Assembly (NCBI RefSeq): GCF_022458985.1
Contig: NC_061779.1
Location: 15,917,001-15,981,000, forward strand
Source of the DNA: Mugil cephalus
Taxonomy: Eukaryota; Chordata; Actinopteri; Mugiliformes; Mugilidae
Length of the DNA stretch: 64,000 nt
Direction of reading: 5' to 3'
Part shown: in pieces, positions 36,483 through 49,055 of the stretch
Numbering within the stretch: position 1 is the first letter of the stretch
Layout of the letters: each line of letters begins with the position of its first letter
The notes under the pieces: model-generated
Databases searched by the model: none
Seen by the model: only the letters and a program-made list of their open reading frames with translations
Told to the model about the DNA's origin: nothing
Program-made: the position numbers and the translations under genes

Positions 36483-38134
36483 CAACATAGATGCTGACTG
36501 TTGTTTGTGGCCGCCACTTCCTGGCTGAGCAGGTCATGTGTGGAGGGCTCTTTGCGGTTCCTGCTGTGGCCGAGAACGATCCTGCGAAACAAAGTGGGAG
36601 TGTGAATTCATTACTGTGGGAGTCACATCACTGATATCACGAAGCCACTTGAAATAAAAGAGCCACTTTAAATACAATGAATCAAGACTTCACCTCCCTC
36701 CGAAACCAGTTTGATAGATCTGGCGCGGTACTCGGCGAGGGCCACCAGATGGCAGGATTGCTCAGAGCACGGTCTCTCGCGGAAACTGGGTTTTTCTGGT
36801 TTGCAGTGATATTTTTGTGGGATGTCATTACGCTGACAGTGCTGACTCCTGGATTTATTTCCAAAGTCATTTGTCTCCTAACTGGAGCACATATGATACA
36901 TTGACTTTAAAGGAAGATTAAGTTACCGTGGAGATGTAATGCCAATAAAGGAGATTGTCATCTTTCTTCGTCCTCCAGACCATAAACTCAAGACAAACTC
37001 CTGCAGGGACAGCGGAGAGTCCCGTCCTATTAGACAACAAATGTTATCCGTTTAAATGACTAATGAAAGCCATTTGTGCTCCGTGTTCCTCCTCCGGAGC
37101 ATATCCATCTGCTTCAGGCTCTCTGAGGTGAAAGACTGTCAGTGTTTAATGTGGTTGTGAATGTTTCCCCAGACTAAGACTTAGTGGTAGACTAATTACA
37201 CAATGGGCACGCAGCCTCAGTAGCACACTGCTGCCAGAGTCTTGTGTGACTGCATGTCATTAGTATTGGAAAAGTGTGTTCGCCACAAAGGGCTGCGGTC
37301 ACTCTGAGCCATTAAAACATGAAAGGACCTATCCCGCTCTTCTGGAGAAGGAATTTGCAAGACATAAACAGCCTGTAAAATGGAAAACTACATCTGTGTC
37401 CATTTGTTTTCCTGAAAGGCGGCCAGATTTGGTAATTCTTACTGAGATTCTTTCCAATAACAGAGAGCAGTCCAAATAAAGTGGAAGGACTATTTGATCC
37501 ATCTGTTTTCAATGTGGCGTAGTAGTGGTTTTTTGGTGCGCAGGATCCCGACTCCGTGGGAGACTGAGAAACCGTGGAGGCTCTGGAGCGAGCTGGGGCC
37601 TCCTCTCTATTTGCACTCCCGGTTTATCACGTGCGCGATGAGTCCCATCTTTCGTCTGGAACATAACTCAACCCCGGCGCAGACGGGAGAGTAACTTTCG
37701 CTCAAATACTTTCCTCGAGTATTTTTCAACCCTGTGGTCTCGCTTACAGTAATCTGAATACTCCCTCCACAAAGACCGGTCATTTTTTGTCTGAGTCTGG
37801 CCTTTTATGATCTGGCAAAGGAGCGAATTAGTAAAACATACCTCGGTGTTTCCTGAGAATCGGTGACCGCCGCAACCCTTGTTCTGAAATCTCTATTCAC
37901 GAGCGTCAAATTTATGAAATTGCAGAGATTCCAGCGCAAGTTAGTCATTTTAGATATAATGCTTACACATAATTAAAATTCTGTTTCTGCCCGGTGTGTC
38001 ATGCTTTTTTTTTTTTTTTCCTAATCAGCATTTTCGCTTTTCTATTTGCACTCAGTTGAGAATGAAACAGCCATTTCAGCCTCTTAAAACAAAGGCACGT
38101 CTACTCGAAATACGTTTCACAGACCCTATAATTA

Positions 38135-38345
38135 CTTTTATTTTTCTTGTTTTATGTGAATATTCCTCCCAGAGTAAAAACATACATTTCTTTTGTTACC
38201 AGTATCCAGTAATTTAAAACATGCTCATAAGGAAGAATTAGTCCTTATTTTGACCTGCAGCTTGGGAAATGTGAACATACTCATTTTTTTTTTTTTGTTT
38301 TATTTTAGGATATCCATATAGTAGTTGTCAGGGAAGGTCACGGGA
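38135..38345 (+). repeat. Dispersed repeat, copy B
   Basis: The second copy, in the same orientation as copy A 1.9 kb upstream. It is followed after 25 bp by the telomere-like array. Either a local duplication or two insertions of one element could explain the pair. Confidence 0.65.
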
Positions 38346-38370
38346 ATGTCCATGCAACAAAAATATCAGA

Positions 38371-38415
38371 CTAACCCTAACCCTAACCCTAACCCCTAAC
38401 CCTAACCCTAACCCT
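38371..38415. repeat. Interstitial telomeric repeat (CCCTAA)n
   Basis: About 45 bp of CCCTAA units with one C insertion near 38393. It lies deep inside a chromosome arm segment containing genes, so it is interstitial rather than a chromosome end. Confidence 0.95.
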
Positions 38416-39359
38416 CAAACGAGGACAGTCTTCACCTCCGAGGACCGGCGTCCTGGATTCACGACAGGCAGCCTCAGCTCAGCTAACTGGACGCCCAGTG
38501 CGAACGAGCCCCTCGCTGAAATAGTCAGATGTAAATTTAATCTACAGCGACTTCACTGTGTTAGACGTCACCCTGCCAGAAAATTGAGTTCCCTTTTGAT
38601 GTCGAGCGGCGTAAAAAAAGCTGTGAACTGGCAGCTCTGAATATCTAAAAAAGACGAGCCTCTGTCTCTGTGCCTCATTAGGCTGAATACTGAGCTAAAA
38701 CACCTTTTCATGTCACCTTAGTAAACAGCTTAATGTGCACCTCTTTCATCTGCTATCCCCCTGTGTCTCCCCACGGCTTTGATCCGCGCCTGAGTGTCTG
38801 GGTGCGATTGCTCCTCTTCACCGTAGATTTGTCTCTATGTTAATTCGGGTTTCCTGATAAGCCATATCTGGACAGCTCCGTTCAGGCGGCGAGTGCGGGG
38901 CAGAGGTGCCATTTGACCTCCCGACACCTCTCGCGACGGAGATGGACGCCCTTCTTGGGAATCCACGTGGAAGCAATCTATCGGCCGGCTACCGTTGTAA
39001 ATTTGGGTAGTAAATTTTATTGGCGGGGCGGTGGCGCAAAATGGGGAACATAGGTGTTGCGTAACAGTGCTGTAACGTTCTGCAAATGAACTGTTTGCTA
39101 GGAGGAAGAGAGAATTACTGGAAATGTCTCGGTAATAACTCAGATAGTTTGACTTCACGTGACCTCTGACCTCATTTGGCTCATTTGGACCAAACCAAAC
39201 GTTTGGCTGTCTGTGAGTGTCGGTGGGTGGTTTATTTTCTTCTATTTTCTTTTATGACAGAAAATGGAATTAAGCTTCTTTTTTCCCACAACAGACACAA
39301 AACCAAGAAAGGAGAGTTTCCCCATTTTGGCCTGCAGAGGGCGGACTTGGTTTGGGGTA

Positions 39360-39380
39360 AAAAAAAAAAAAAAAAAAAAA
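39360..39380. repeat. Poly(A) run
   Basis: About 20-21 A residues after GGGGT. No element upstream could be identified. Confidence 0.85.
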
Positions 39381-40729
39381 CGAAAGCAAAGAGGAGATGA
39401 AGCCTCACCCAGTAGCCAGAATATTAGGTACACGTTCAGACTAATATAACAATCTTGACCTCTTGGCTCCGGTCCTCGGATGATGTTTTTTTGTGTGTTT
39501 CTCTTAACTTTACACCTCATTTATTGAACATTAGAAACACCTGGCTGTGTGACAGAAAGCTATGCTGCTTTAGTTGTTTTGCTGCGGACCCTGTTCACAC
39601 CAGCTAATTGCTTCCCTGTTAAGTGCGTCTCCAAACTGCGGTGCCGGCCTCCACTGAGTTGTGCAGCCTATGGATAAGTACCTCATACGACCCCCTCAAC
39701 AACAGTTGCGTAAGCGCCCCCTAATCAACTGGTATCTGAGACGCGCTTGTAGTTGCGTTACGCTTTTTCCGAGACGCTCTGGGTTCATTCTGGAAACATC
39801 CGAATGTGTGAAAGCGCAGTAACATATTTTAACAGCTGCTTTCGTGAAATCCCTTCTCTCGAACAGGACGGGCGGCAGCGGCGCACTCACAGGTTTGTAA
39901 GAATGTAACGGCGCTATCTCATTAGGAGGCCCGAGCCGTGACAGTTGCAGCTCCTCCAACTGTGCTGTTGGTCAGTTCGGGGGCTGAGTGATTCCTCCTG
40001 ACCTCGGCGCCGCCACAGCGTTGCCCTCAGTGCTCACTATCCCCGTTGCTTGTTGACAGCAGCTCCCTTCTGGGACTGCTGGGGATTGGCCCGACGCTGA
40101 CCTCCTGCCAGTCCGCTGGAGGAGAGGAGGAGGCTGAGAAGACGAGGGGAGTAATGAGGAGAGGAGGGGAGCGCCTGACGCGCACACACACACACACATA
40201 TATGTACACTAGCACGTTTGGCAGAGTTGATGTGAGTTTTTTTTTTTTTTTTAAGACTTTCCTCCAACACATTCCCACCGCGTGAGTCAAAGGGCAACGT
40301 GCTAATTTATTAAATTACTACTTTCACTTTGCTCCCAGGTCCTTTTTGCAGGTTATAGTTAGGTGGAAAATGACACAAATATTTTCGCGGTCGTCGTCTA
40401 ATGTGCGAGTCGATACGATGGAGCTGGCATCAACGTCTTCTTGTTGACTACTGTATAGGCACAGAGAGCGGTGTGTTATTATAATTTCGGGGGAAAATGC
40501 TAGGTTTCCTCCAAGCTCATAAATAGTCTAGGTATCAACACGGAGCGGCGTATAGCGGAGAGCGAAATTAGCCCAGAATTTTTTGTGCTGTACATCAAAG
40601 AGAAATGTCAGGGAATCAATTAATGATTAATACGCCATCTGTTTGTGGTGGCTTTTTGAATATCAACTCGACTCCCGCCGGATGTTTAATCACCTGGTTC
40701 CATTGTGTTGGAACACAACAACGGAGCTG

Positions 40730-40965
40730 TTGGAAGTGCCGTGGTGTCGGCGAGCTCAAATGTTTTGATCCACCTCCACGATATCATAAGATATTCATCG
40801 CTCCAGTGGAGAGACACGTCTTCTGGGGCCCCGGCGGAGAGGCGCGCGCGCAAGATATCTGCCGTGTGCCGCTGGAACCGCTGCAGAGGTTCCACCCGAG
40901 GCGAGGCGAGGCTCCGCTCGCGCTGCACCGCTGAGTACGTTGTAGATGTGGCCTTGACAAGCGCG
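40730..40965. promoter_or_regulatory. CpG-rich non-coding block
   Basis: The right half is CpG-dense with alternating GCGCGCGC and GAGGCGAGGCGAGG. The left half (40760-40800) is complex AT-rich sequence with CACGATATCATAAGATATTC. Overlapping open frames on both strands are a by-product of GC content. Confidence 0.3.
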
Positions 40966-42852
40966 CTCCAGCCCTGAGGCCTGAAGAGGGACAGGAAACG
41001 GTTGGCTCTCGGTCGACTGAAGTGGTGCCTGGGACTTTCCCACACGCCTCAGGACGCTCCTCATTCAGCCTGGTCTGTGGTTGGAGCGTGTGTCTGCACC
41101 ACTTCACACCAGGGAGAGGAGAGGAGGGAGGGAAAGGGGCGGCGCAGGCTTACTGTGGAAGTTGAAGAAAACTTTTCAGAGGGGATTCATTGCCCCTTAG
41201 CTGAGAGAACAGCATAAATTATTTGCGCTGGCAGATGTTCACAGACCCAAATATGCATGAATTTGTAGAGCTGGCAGGCTTCCCTCAGCCAAACGTACTG
41301 GTTTTCACGATGCGTGCAGGAGCAGTTGTTATTCTGGCTGTTTTACAGAGAGCATTAATCTGAGCTGTCAGCACCACCAACCACTTTGGTGGAAATTATT
41401 TCACTCCTTAATAAGGGAACTCTGGTGCTGTATTACATATGGCGGTCAGGGTAGCATTCTTGGTGGGTCTGTCATCGTGTAGCTGTTCTCCAACAGTGAG
41501 CCTTCTGTGTTTGGCCCGTAGCACACTGTGTAACCCAGAGATGAAAAGAATACACCAACTAGACATTAAATGAAATCGCTACCTCTCACGTTCTCTCGGC
41601 TGGTGAAGATGGAGCGTACCTCCTGCCAGGAAGACGGAGAAATTCAATATTCTCATCGATCGGTGACTGAATTTCTCTTACTTGTTTAACCGAGGGTGAA
41701 AATATTATTTTTGACAACAGCCTGTCTTTGCGTGCGTGCAGATCTTTGGGACCGTACTTGGTGTTTTTCCTTCTTCAGCTTACTTCTTCTCTGACACGGT
41801 GTCAGCGAACATTTAAACCCTGGGAGCCTCGCAGATGTCATGTTTGTGCATGTTTGACCTCAGGTGTCTTTATATGACTATATTGGAAAATGGATTTAGG
41901 GAAATACATGCTGCAGTCTGTTCTGTGGTCAGTTATTCTGGTCCTGCTAAGCAGTGGTCATTAGCCCTTAGTCAGTGGTCTTGTCAGCTCATTCAGACAA
42001 AAGCAGCAGTTTGCGACTCACGCGTCGTCGCAAAACACTGTTTCTCTTTTTCACCTCTCTTTTTTTTTTAGGCATGCAGTCATGAGCTGAAATCAAAGCA
42101 ACACTTACATGCGCGGAGCATTGTGTAATCAAGCCGTCGTCAGTGCTCCTGGATGCAAACAACAATAATAAAGGTAGATGAGACAACCTGTAACTGTCAC
42201 GCTGCATCTAACTGCTGAGGGAGAAGTGACTTAGAGCCTTTCCAACAGGAGGGTTTTGGCAGACTGCCACTTAGTGTGGTCCCCCTGAGGGCCCTTACTC
42301 GCGAATCAGAGAAAATGGGAATTACACATATTAAAGAGGGTAAACGTCAGTAATCACAGCAGTGGGAGGATGCTCGAGGACTCATCAGGCCCGCTGCTGC
42401 TTTTTTAGTGACACTCGTTTCAAGGAGCCACTGTGTTTAGCGGCTGACAGCAGCGCCGCCACGGACAGAATTGCGCTTCTCACAAAGGCGCCCGCCTATG
42501 AGATTCCTCGCTCGGCACACCTTTATTTACTCGCCAGCCGCTACACGCAGACGGTGTGTACTACAATAACACCGTCTGACCTCCTGATCTGTGAGTCACG
42601 CAGCAGGCAGCTCGGGTTACAGCCTGTCATGTTCGTCATTGTCTCGCGTCCATTGATATTTCCAGCGTGTTTGTCCTACATTGACTGGCTGCACAGAGGC
42701 GGGCTTGGTAGTTTTGACACGAAAGTTTGTTTGTTTGTCTGTCTGGTGTGCAGAGGTCACGCAGCGGTATGTTTGTTTGCCGGGTCAATTGAGTCCACTA
42801 ACAGAGGAGGCCAATGTGGAGAAGTGATGAAGGGAGAGGCACTCATCAGCGG

Positions 42853-42880
42853 CCCCCCCTCCCTCCCTCCCTCCCTCCCT
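42853..42880. repeat. (CCCT)n tetranucleotide repeat
   Basis: Five CCCT units preceded by a short C-run. Confidence 0.9.
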
Positions 42881-44462
42881 GTGTGTTCTTCTTCTGCCGG
42901 AGATGGCCAGACCACCAGGCCCTTTAGCCCAACTCCCAGATAAGATGTCTGGAGTCGCTCCATATGACTTAGTGCTGTTGGTGCTTTGACAGAAAACAAC
43001 CCTCAAGGGAAACTCAGGCAACCGTAAATATTTAGGCACCAAAGAGCTTTATGGAGTTTGTTGTAAAAGGATTTATAGCAGCCTGGGAGGCCATGCATCA
43101 GTGTCTGAGGGCCCGAAGCAGCCAGTGTTTACAGCATCGCATGTGAATCCTCCCTAAACTCTCGGCCAAGCCTGGAGAACTGAACCAAATAAGCACTTCA
43201 GCGCTAGGAATGCAAACACCACAACTGCTCCAAATAGGTTTCAGAAAACAGGTGTGAGCTCGGCCTCGTCCCGGTTCAAAGACCGTAACAACCTGCAGGG
43301 ATGATTCACAAACAAGTCAACTCAAGGCCTTATATGGGCCGATTAGGAAATATTGGTGCTGCGCCTCGTGGCGATTTGATGCAGTTATTGGCCCTATAAA
43401 CCTGGGACTGGAAACAGACGCGCGGCCGACAGATCTTCACATATTCAGAAACTGTTCGGCAGCATATTTAAAAGGAACTGTTCGTGAAATGACTGCGCTC
43501 GCTTCGCTTCCACGATGACACGACTGTTCCCCTCTTATGTCTGCGTGTGGATGTCACCTTTGGATAAAGCCTGGTTAGCCGTTCCCTCCTGTTTACTGTC
43601 TTGATGCCAAGCTAAGCAGTTTGACAGATGAGATGAGAGTCGTGTCAATCTTCTTACGTAACTCACAGCGAGAGACCAAAAAAAAAAAAAGAAACGCACT
43701 TCTCAGGATGTGAAACTGCAGTTTTAAACCTGCAAGAAGCAGATTCTTTTTTTGGCAGCTCGGCCCGTAGCAGAAACGAGCTGTAAACAGCGACTGACAC
43801 CTTCTGCATTAACGTGGTGAACTTTTTTTTTTTAACACTTCGCACTTCGACTTTGAGCGATGTTAGCTGCCATCCAGAGATGTGTTTGTGGTCACTGGTG
43901 AATCTAGGTGAATCTCAGGTTTTGGTCTCCACCACCTCTCAAGGGAACCATCGGCCTCTTCGGCTGCTAAAAGCTTCGTCCGTCAGTTGTCTTTGGAGGT
44001 TTTTATTGAATTGGTGAAAGCAGCGACACTCAACCCAAACGGACTCTTACTATAGAGGTTGAACGGCCCTCCACTAAATCCTATTTTAAGCATTGTAGAG
44101 CTGTTTAGTATTTAAATGTAGCCTCGCTAGATGACATGTGGATCTAATATGCAAAATGAATCAAATTATGGATACACACTCGTATAACACCGGCATACTT
44201 AAACAGCTGCGCACAGACATTTCTTCCCGGGTCGCTGATTATTTCCTCTGTGAAACAACTGCACTCCAGTATCCCAGCCAAACAAATCACTTGTAGCAGC
44301 AGGCGGTCTAGGCAGCCTCCACCGCTGCTCTTCCTTTACCTTCGCTCTCCTCATCAATGTTGCATGAGGCTGTTATCTGCATCTCTCTCATCTCTGCCTT
44401 CCAACCCAGGTTCTATCCCGCCCCGGCTCTTTCATCTCTATCCTCCAGGGTAGCCGGACATC

Positions 44463-44488
44463 TCCACCGTCCACCGTCCACCGTCCAC
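44463..44488. repeat. (CCACCGT)n short tandem repeat
   Basis: About 3.5 copies of a 7-bp unit, CCACCGT, in C-rich sequence. Confidence 0.8.
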
Positions 44489-44633
44489 ACTGCTGCCCTC
44501 GCCGCTCATCTCCCCCCCCCCACTTGCTGTCCTACTTTCTCCCGGAGGGGTCACGGGGGGCTGCTTTGTCCCAGATTGCCGGAGGATCAGGATTCCTCAT
44601 TATCCTGTTAACTGTACATTTATCTGACAAGAC

Positions 44634-44668
44634 AGAGAGAGAGAGGAGAGAGGAGAGAGAGAGAGAGA
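44634..44668. repeat. (GA)n purine tract
   Basis: An imperfect GA/GAG tract on the + strand. Confidence 0.85.
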
Positions 44669-44684
44669 AAGAGCGACCCCCGGC

Positions 44685-44940
44685 ATCATTACGCTTTAAT
44701 GGACAGCCTAGAAATGAGGGAGAAGCCATAAAAGCAGGAGCTGAACCAGGGTTTCTCTTTAATGTCTCTGATCGCCCTGACAGGATTATTAATCAGGAAC
44801 TAAAGGAATTTAAAACCTTTGCTCTTGGCTTCCTCACTTAGAGTCTTTAGCTTGCACCATTACATAGCAACCCAGGGTCAGGAGGTCTGCTGCTAATTGG
44901 TTCTACAGGGTTTTGAATAACAATGAGCTGAGCCCAATTA
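44685..44940. promoter_or_regulatory. Candidate conserved non-coding element
   Basis: Non-repetitive sequence with TTTAATGG, GGATTATTAATCAGG, AATTTAAAAC, CTAATTGG and CCCAATTACTG cores, between a GA tract and a G-run. No coding frame is supported. The call rests on motif density. Confidence 0.4.
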
Positions 44941-45026
44941 CTGAACTACAGAGAGGCGGAGATGAGAGGAGAGGGAGGGGGACCCAGAGGAACAGGCACA
45001 TGGAGGATGCAGGGAGGAGGAGGGGA

Positions 45027-45029
<3 letters not shown>

Positions 45030-45060
<31 letters not shown>
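45030..45060. repeat. Uninterrupted poly(G) run of 31
   Basis: Thirty-one G in a row, preceded by GGAGGAGGGGAGGAG. Such runs can form G-quadruplexes and are hard to replicate and sequence, so the true length is uncertain. Confidence 0.9.
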
Positions 45061-46574
45061 CTGTTTCACGGCTGCTGTCTCTCTCCTCCTCAGAGTAGGG
45101 ATATTAATGAGATCAGCAAATGAGTGCTGGCATAGATGGGGATGATCTGCTGCAGAAAAACAGCCGCCCTGCCCCTGCAGGACAGCAGCAGCCGCTCATT
45201 CACTATTCCATTTGACGAAACGCGCCGCGCTCTTTTTTTTTTTGTCCCAGATTTTTCCCCCTTTTCTTTGTATCTCGAGTTCGTTTATGCATTTTCCTTT
45301 CTTTCCAGTGACACGGGGGGATCCGTTTCTGCGGTCCTTTGATAAAAACCGCCGCGTTCCAGTCTACCTCGTGGAGCCTTTAATGCCGTCTTCAGGGGGT
45401 TGTATTCAGCAGTGGCTAATATAGTTATTCCCAGCAGTTTAGGTAGTAAATCTGTGCTCACTCTGAGGCATAACAGCCACTGATAGTCCCTTATTTTTGT
45501 GACCCCCTGCTGCTTTGGTCCACATCAAGGCTTGTTTTTTTTTTTGTTTTTTTTTTTCCATCCTCTTACTCATCCGTCGTTACACGTTGCAGCCGCATAT
45601 ACAGTGGGTAGATTAGGCCGCGCAGTATCTGCACAGTGTCTCTCCACTCTAGTGTGTCATGATGAAACTGGTTCGGATGGAAGCATTATCAGATTTAGAG
45701 CTAATTTGTTCCAGCGGCAAAAAGGGCTTTTCAGGCTGTTGAAGGGATGCCTTTTTTTTTTTTTTTTCACTTGGTGGTGCTCAGTATTTTTTCTCTTTTC
45801 TCTGTCTCTCTTTTTTTTTTTTTTTTTTTGCCCTTGAAACACTGAATCAGTGCTGAGCTGTAGGACTTTCAAATTGATCTCTGCTTAAATAATCTCTTTC
45901 AAATTCATGAATTCACAGTGAGCAATCCCCCTCTTCTGTGCATTCATCACTTTCAATAAACCCCGGAGAAGCTGTCATTACGCCTCAACCTCCTCATCCC
46001 GCTCTAAACTGCTGTTCAAGGGCTGCAATTTGGGAACGTGATTTAAATATTGCTTGAAATGGATAGATCATATTTACCTAAGCCCCCCCGCCCCACCCCC
46101 CCACCACCACCCCTCCAACCCCCACCTCCGCGCCAGACTGTCGTGTGATGAAAGCCGAGGATGTCAACTGCACTTCCTGTGCATGAGCCAAGGACGTTAA
46201 TTGCTGCGAGCACAAAGTTTAGCCCTGACCTTTCCAGATCACAAGGCAAACAATATTCTCTGCAGGCCCCGCTTCTCCGCATGCTTTTTGTCACTTCTTC
46301 TCCGTGGCTGGATTTCTCGGAGATGAGAAGGATTCTCTTTGCTTACACTTTTAATCGGGTATAGAGCGGTGAAATACTCCAGCTGGAATGAGAAGCAGAT
46401 AAAGGCCTTCTTAACTCTCGGCTGCAAATGAACTACAAATCCTTGAGCTGGATTGCTGTTCATTCTTCAATTATGTAAACCCCTACATCTCCTTTTTTTT
46501 TTTCCTTTCCCCCCCTCTCTCCTCAATGGTGTCACTGTGTGTGTGTATATATACAAATACGTATATACTTGACA

Positions 46575-47050
46575 GACAAGACCTATAATCTCTTTCGGCT
46601 TTCAAGAGCCAGCATTAATAAGAGTGTGAGTCAGTCTTTTCCCAGGGCTTTTGAGCAGCACAAACATTAAGTAAGCAATACAGTTCCTGCTGATGATCTA
46701 CTGAAAACTGCTTTGAATATTCATCACAAGTGATTGATTGGCTTCATATAGATTTGCGCAAGGCCGCCTCGCAAATAGACTTTTGAAATTCCTCCTCGGC
46801 AGCGTGCTTGGATGTGGATTACGCGTCGCGTCGCATCATTATAAAAATGCTTGCGAGTGCCACTCATTCCAAACAATCCTCCCAGCCCCGAAATGTATTC
46901 TGAACTCTCGAATCTGCATATTTGCATACTGTAACAGAGTTGCAGCTGTGGTCTCGGCAGAGTTTATCATTATTTCACATTTATTTTGTCTCCCTAATTA
47001 CCTAATTAATTCCGTTGTTTTGATTGTGGTGTTTACCGTTTGTTTTGTGG
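46575..47050. promoter_or_regulatory. Candidate CNE cluster with TALE/homeodomain motifs
   Basis: A roughly 475-bp block of complex sequence. It holds AGCATTAATAAG, AGTGATTGATTGG (PBX-like TGATTGAT) near 46730, GATTACGCG and GCATCATTATAAAA. Near 46995 it has CCTAATTACCTAATTAATTCC, three TAATTA-type cores in a row. The open frames on both strands have no recognisable product. This is a strong enhancer candidate by appearance. Confidence 0.45.
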
Positions 47051-47194
47051 AGGCGTAATCCTGTTCTATTTGTCTGTTTGAAGAAGGAGCAGTCTCGCTG
47101 AATTATTCATGCTGCGCTCCAGCGACAGCACAGCCGTTTAAATGATGAAGGCATTTGTGAAATCCTCTCGCTCTTTCACACGCACGCTTTCTCT

Positions 47195-47225
47195 CTCCTC
47201 CTTTCTTTCTCTCTCTCTCTCTCCG
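47195..47225. repeat. (CT)n pyrimidine tract
   Basis: CTTTCTCTCT-type repeat within a longer pyrimidine-rich strand. Confidence 0.8.
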
Positions 47226-48639
47226 TCTCATTGTGAGGCGGGGAAGAGGATTTCGCGAGGCTCACAAGCAAACCTCAAACGAGGCGAGGGGGGAAAACAT
47301 GTCCCTCTAATGTGTCCGACCGATCCCGTAGAGGGCCGGACCCGAAGCCGTGTCTGGGCTGACACCACAATGTGACCTTTCATCTCCACTTCTTGCAGGA
47401 AACAGTGCTCCTCCCTGCACATTGTACGTGCTTGTATGTGTGTGTGTATATGTGTGTTTGTGTGCTTTCCTGGCCGGGACAAGAGCCCACCGAGCAGAAA
47501 TGCGGACACTTGAGTCGACACGGGCCCTCTGGAGTGCTGCTGATGTGTCAAAAAGTTGTTCGCTGATTGGGTATCACCGCCGTCATGTGGCGGCCGGGTT
47601 TCCACTTCACACCTTCCGCCGCGGCTCCTTTCACCGCTCACGACACTCCATAGAGCCCAAGTCAGCAGAAGCGGTGGCTCTGCTCAAGGGCTTCTGGCGT
47701 GCGGTTTGACTTTTTTTTTTAAGGAAATGCCGCATCTCCGCCCTTGGTGTGGTCTTAATGGCGTTCCCTCTCAAAGAGCACTTCATCAGAGACAGAAGGG
47801 GGAGGAAGAGGAGGATGGGGCTCTCTGGGGATTGTCTGTTTGTAGTGTTTACTACAAACCCCTTAAGGACTTACAGGCACTTTCATCAGCACTCAGCGGT
47901 ACATAATACACACTTCCCCGCCTGTGTTCACTCCGCTTTTAATGTCTTATTTTCCTCTCACACCCATGTGATTTTTTTAAAAACTATATATGACACCTTT
48001 GAGTCTCAGGGGGTCACTTATACATGTGTGATTGCCATCTCACCGTGGCAGCGTGCTCCTGTTCTACATTAACATGAATAGGATCCTCATTTGTTTGCAG
48101 CTCCTTTCAAGGTTTTCCCTCAGGGCGGCATTGTCCCTATGACGAAAGAATCACAACCAGTAGCTCTGGTTTCCAGGACGCCCGCTCCTTTTGATGATAG
48201 CGAGCGTGATGGACGTTATCGGCCGCCATGACTCCAGGCTCAGACAAAGCCTCGAGCATTCGCTATGTATGGTTTTATTTAAAACCCCTTTTTTAAAATG
48301 TGTTGTTTTCTCTGTGTAGTCCCGTGGATTCTGCATTCTATTTGATCTGCCCTAAACATACATCTTTAATCTTCGCTGCAGGCTGCGGGCTACGTGCGCG
48401 AGTGTGCGTGCGTCACCGCCTCTCCACCGAGGCTGCAGGCCTGCTCTCACGGCGCTGCAGCCCCTCTGGGATGCCTGCAGAGGGCAGCATACTGAGCACA
48501 GCCTCATTCTCCTTCTTTCCACCTGCACCAACACCACCACCACGGCTATGTTTATTAACGTACATCTTCATTATCTTACCAGAGGAAGTTTAAAAAAAAA
48601 AAGAAATAATAATGATTAAAAAAAAAAAGAAAACAGACT

Positions 48640-49055
48640 GAGAATGAAACCATCATGGGCCCACGGGGTGTTCTATTGTTTGTACTGACACAGAGGACGA
48701 GTTATGCTAATTGAGAGTTCTTTGCATAATTAGGTAGAAGGGGGAGAAAAAACTTTATCATTATTATTAGCAGGGAATAGCCAGACAGAGGGTAATTTCA
48801 AGTTTCCCAGCAGGGTGCTGCCAGGGAACAGAAGAGGAAAGGACACACTCTCAATGTTATTCCTGCTGTCTTTTGATGCGGCCGGGCATAATTCATCTAA
48901 GATACTTAGCTTGAGTACTCTTTAATGATGATGACTTTCCCCCAATGTGATTTTTCAAAAATGTTTTAATGTATTGTCTTCATAGCGGATGTGTTTGCGG
49001 TTGTAAATTTGAGGACTGCATATTAAGTTATCCACCTTAAATGAGTTTTTTTCCT
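48640..49055. promoter_or_regulatory. Candidate CNE with SOX and POU octamer-like sites
   Basis: A SOX-like CTATTGTTTG near 48673 precedes two POU-like sites, TATGCTAATTGAG near 48702 and TTTGCATAATTAGG near 48721. After these come TTATCATTATTATTAG and CATAATTCATC. The block is about 400 bp long, complex and non-coding. This arrangement is typical of neural-progenitor enhancers, but that function is inference. Confidence 0.45.

Noticed and set aside
42362..42943. 193-residue open frame
   Set aside because: No domain, ends in a CCCT repeat, and crosses a T-rich tract. Composition suggests chance.
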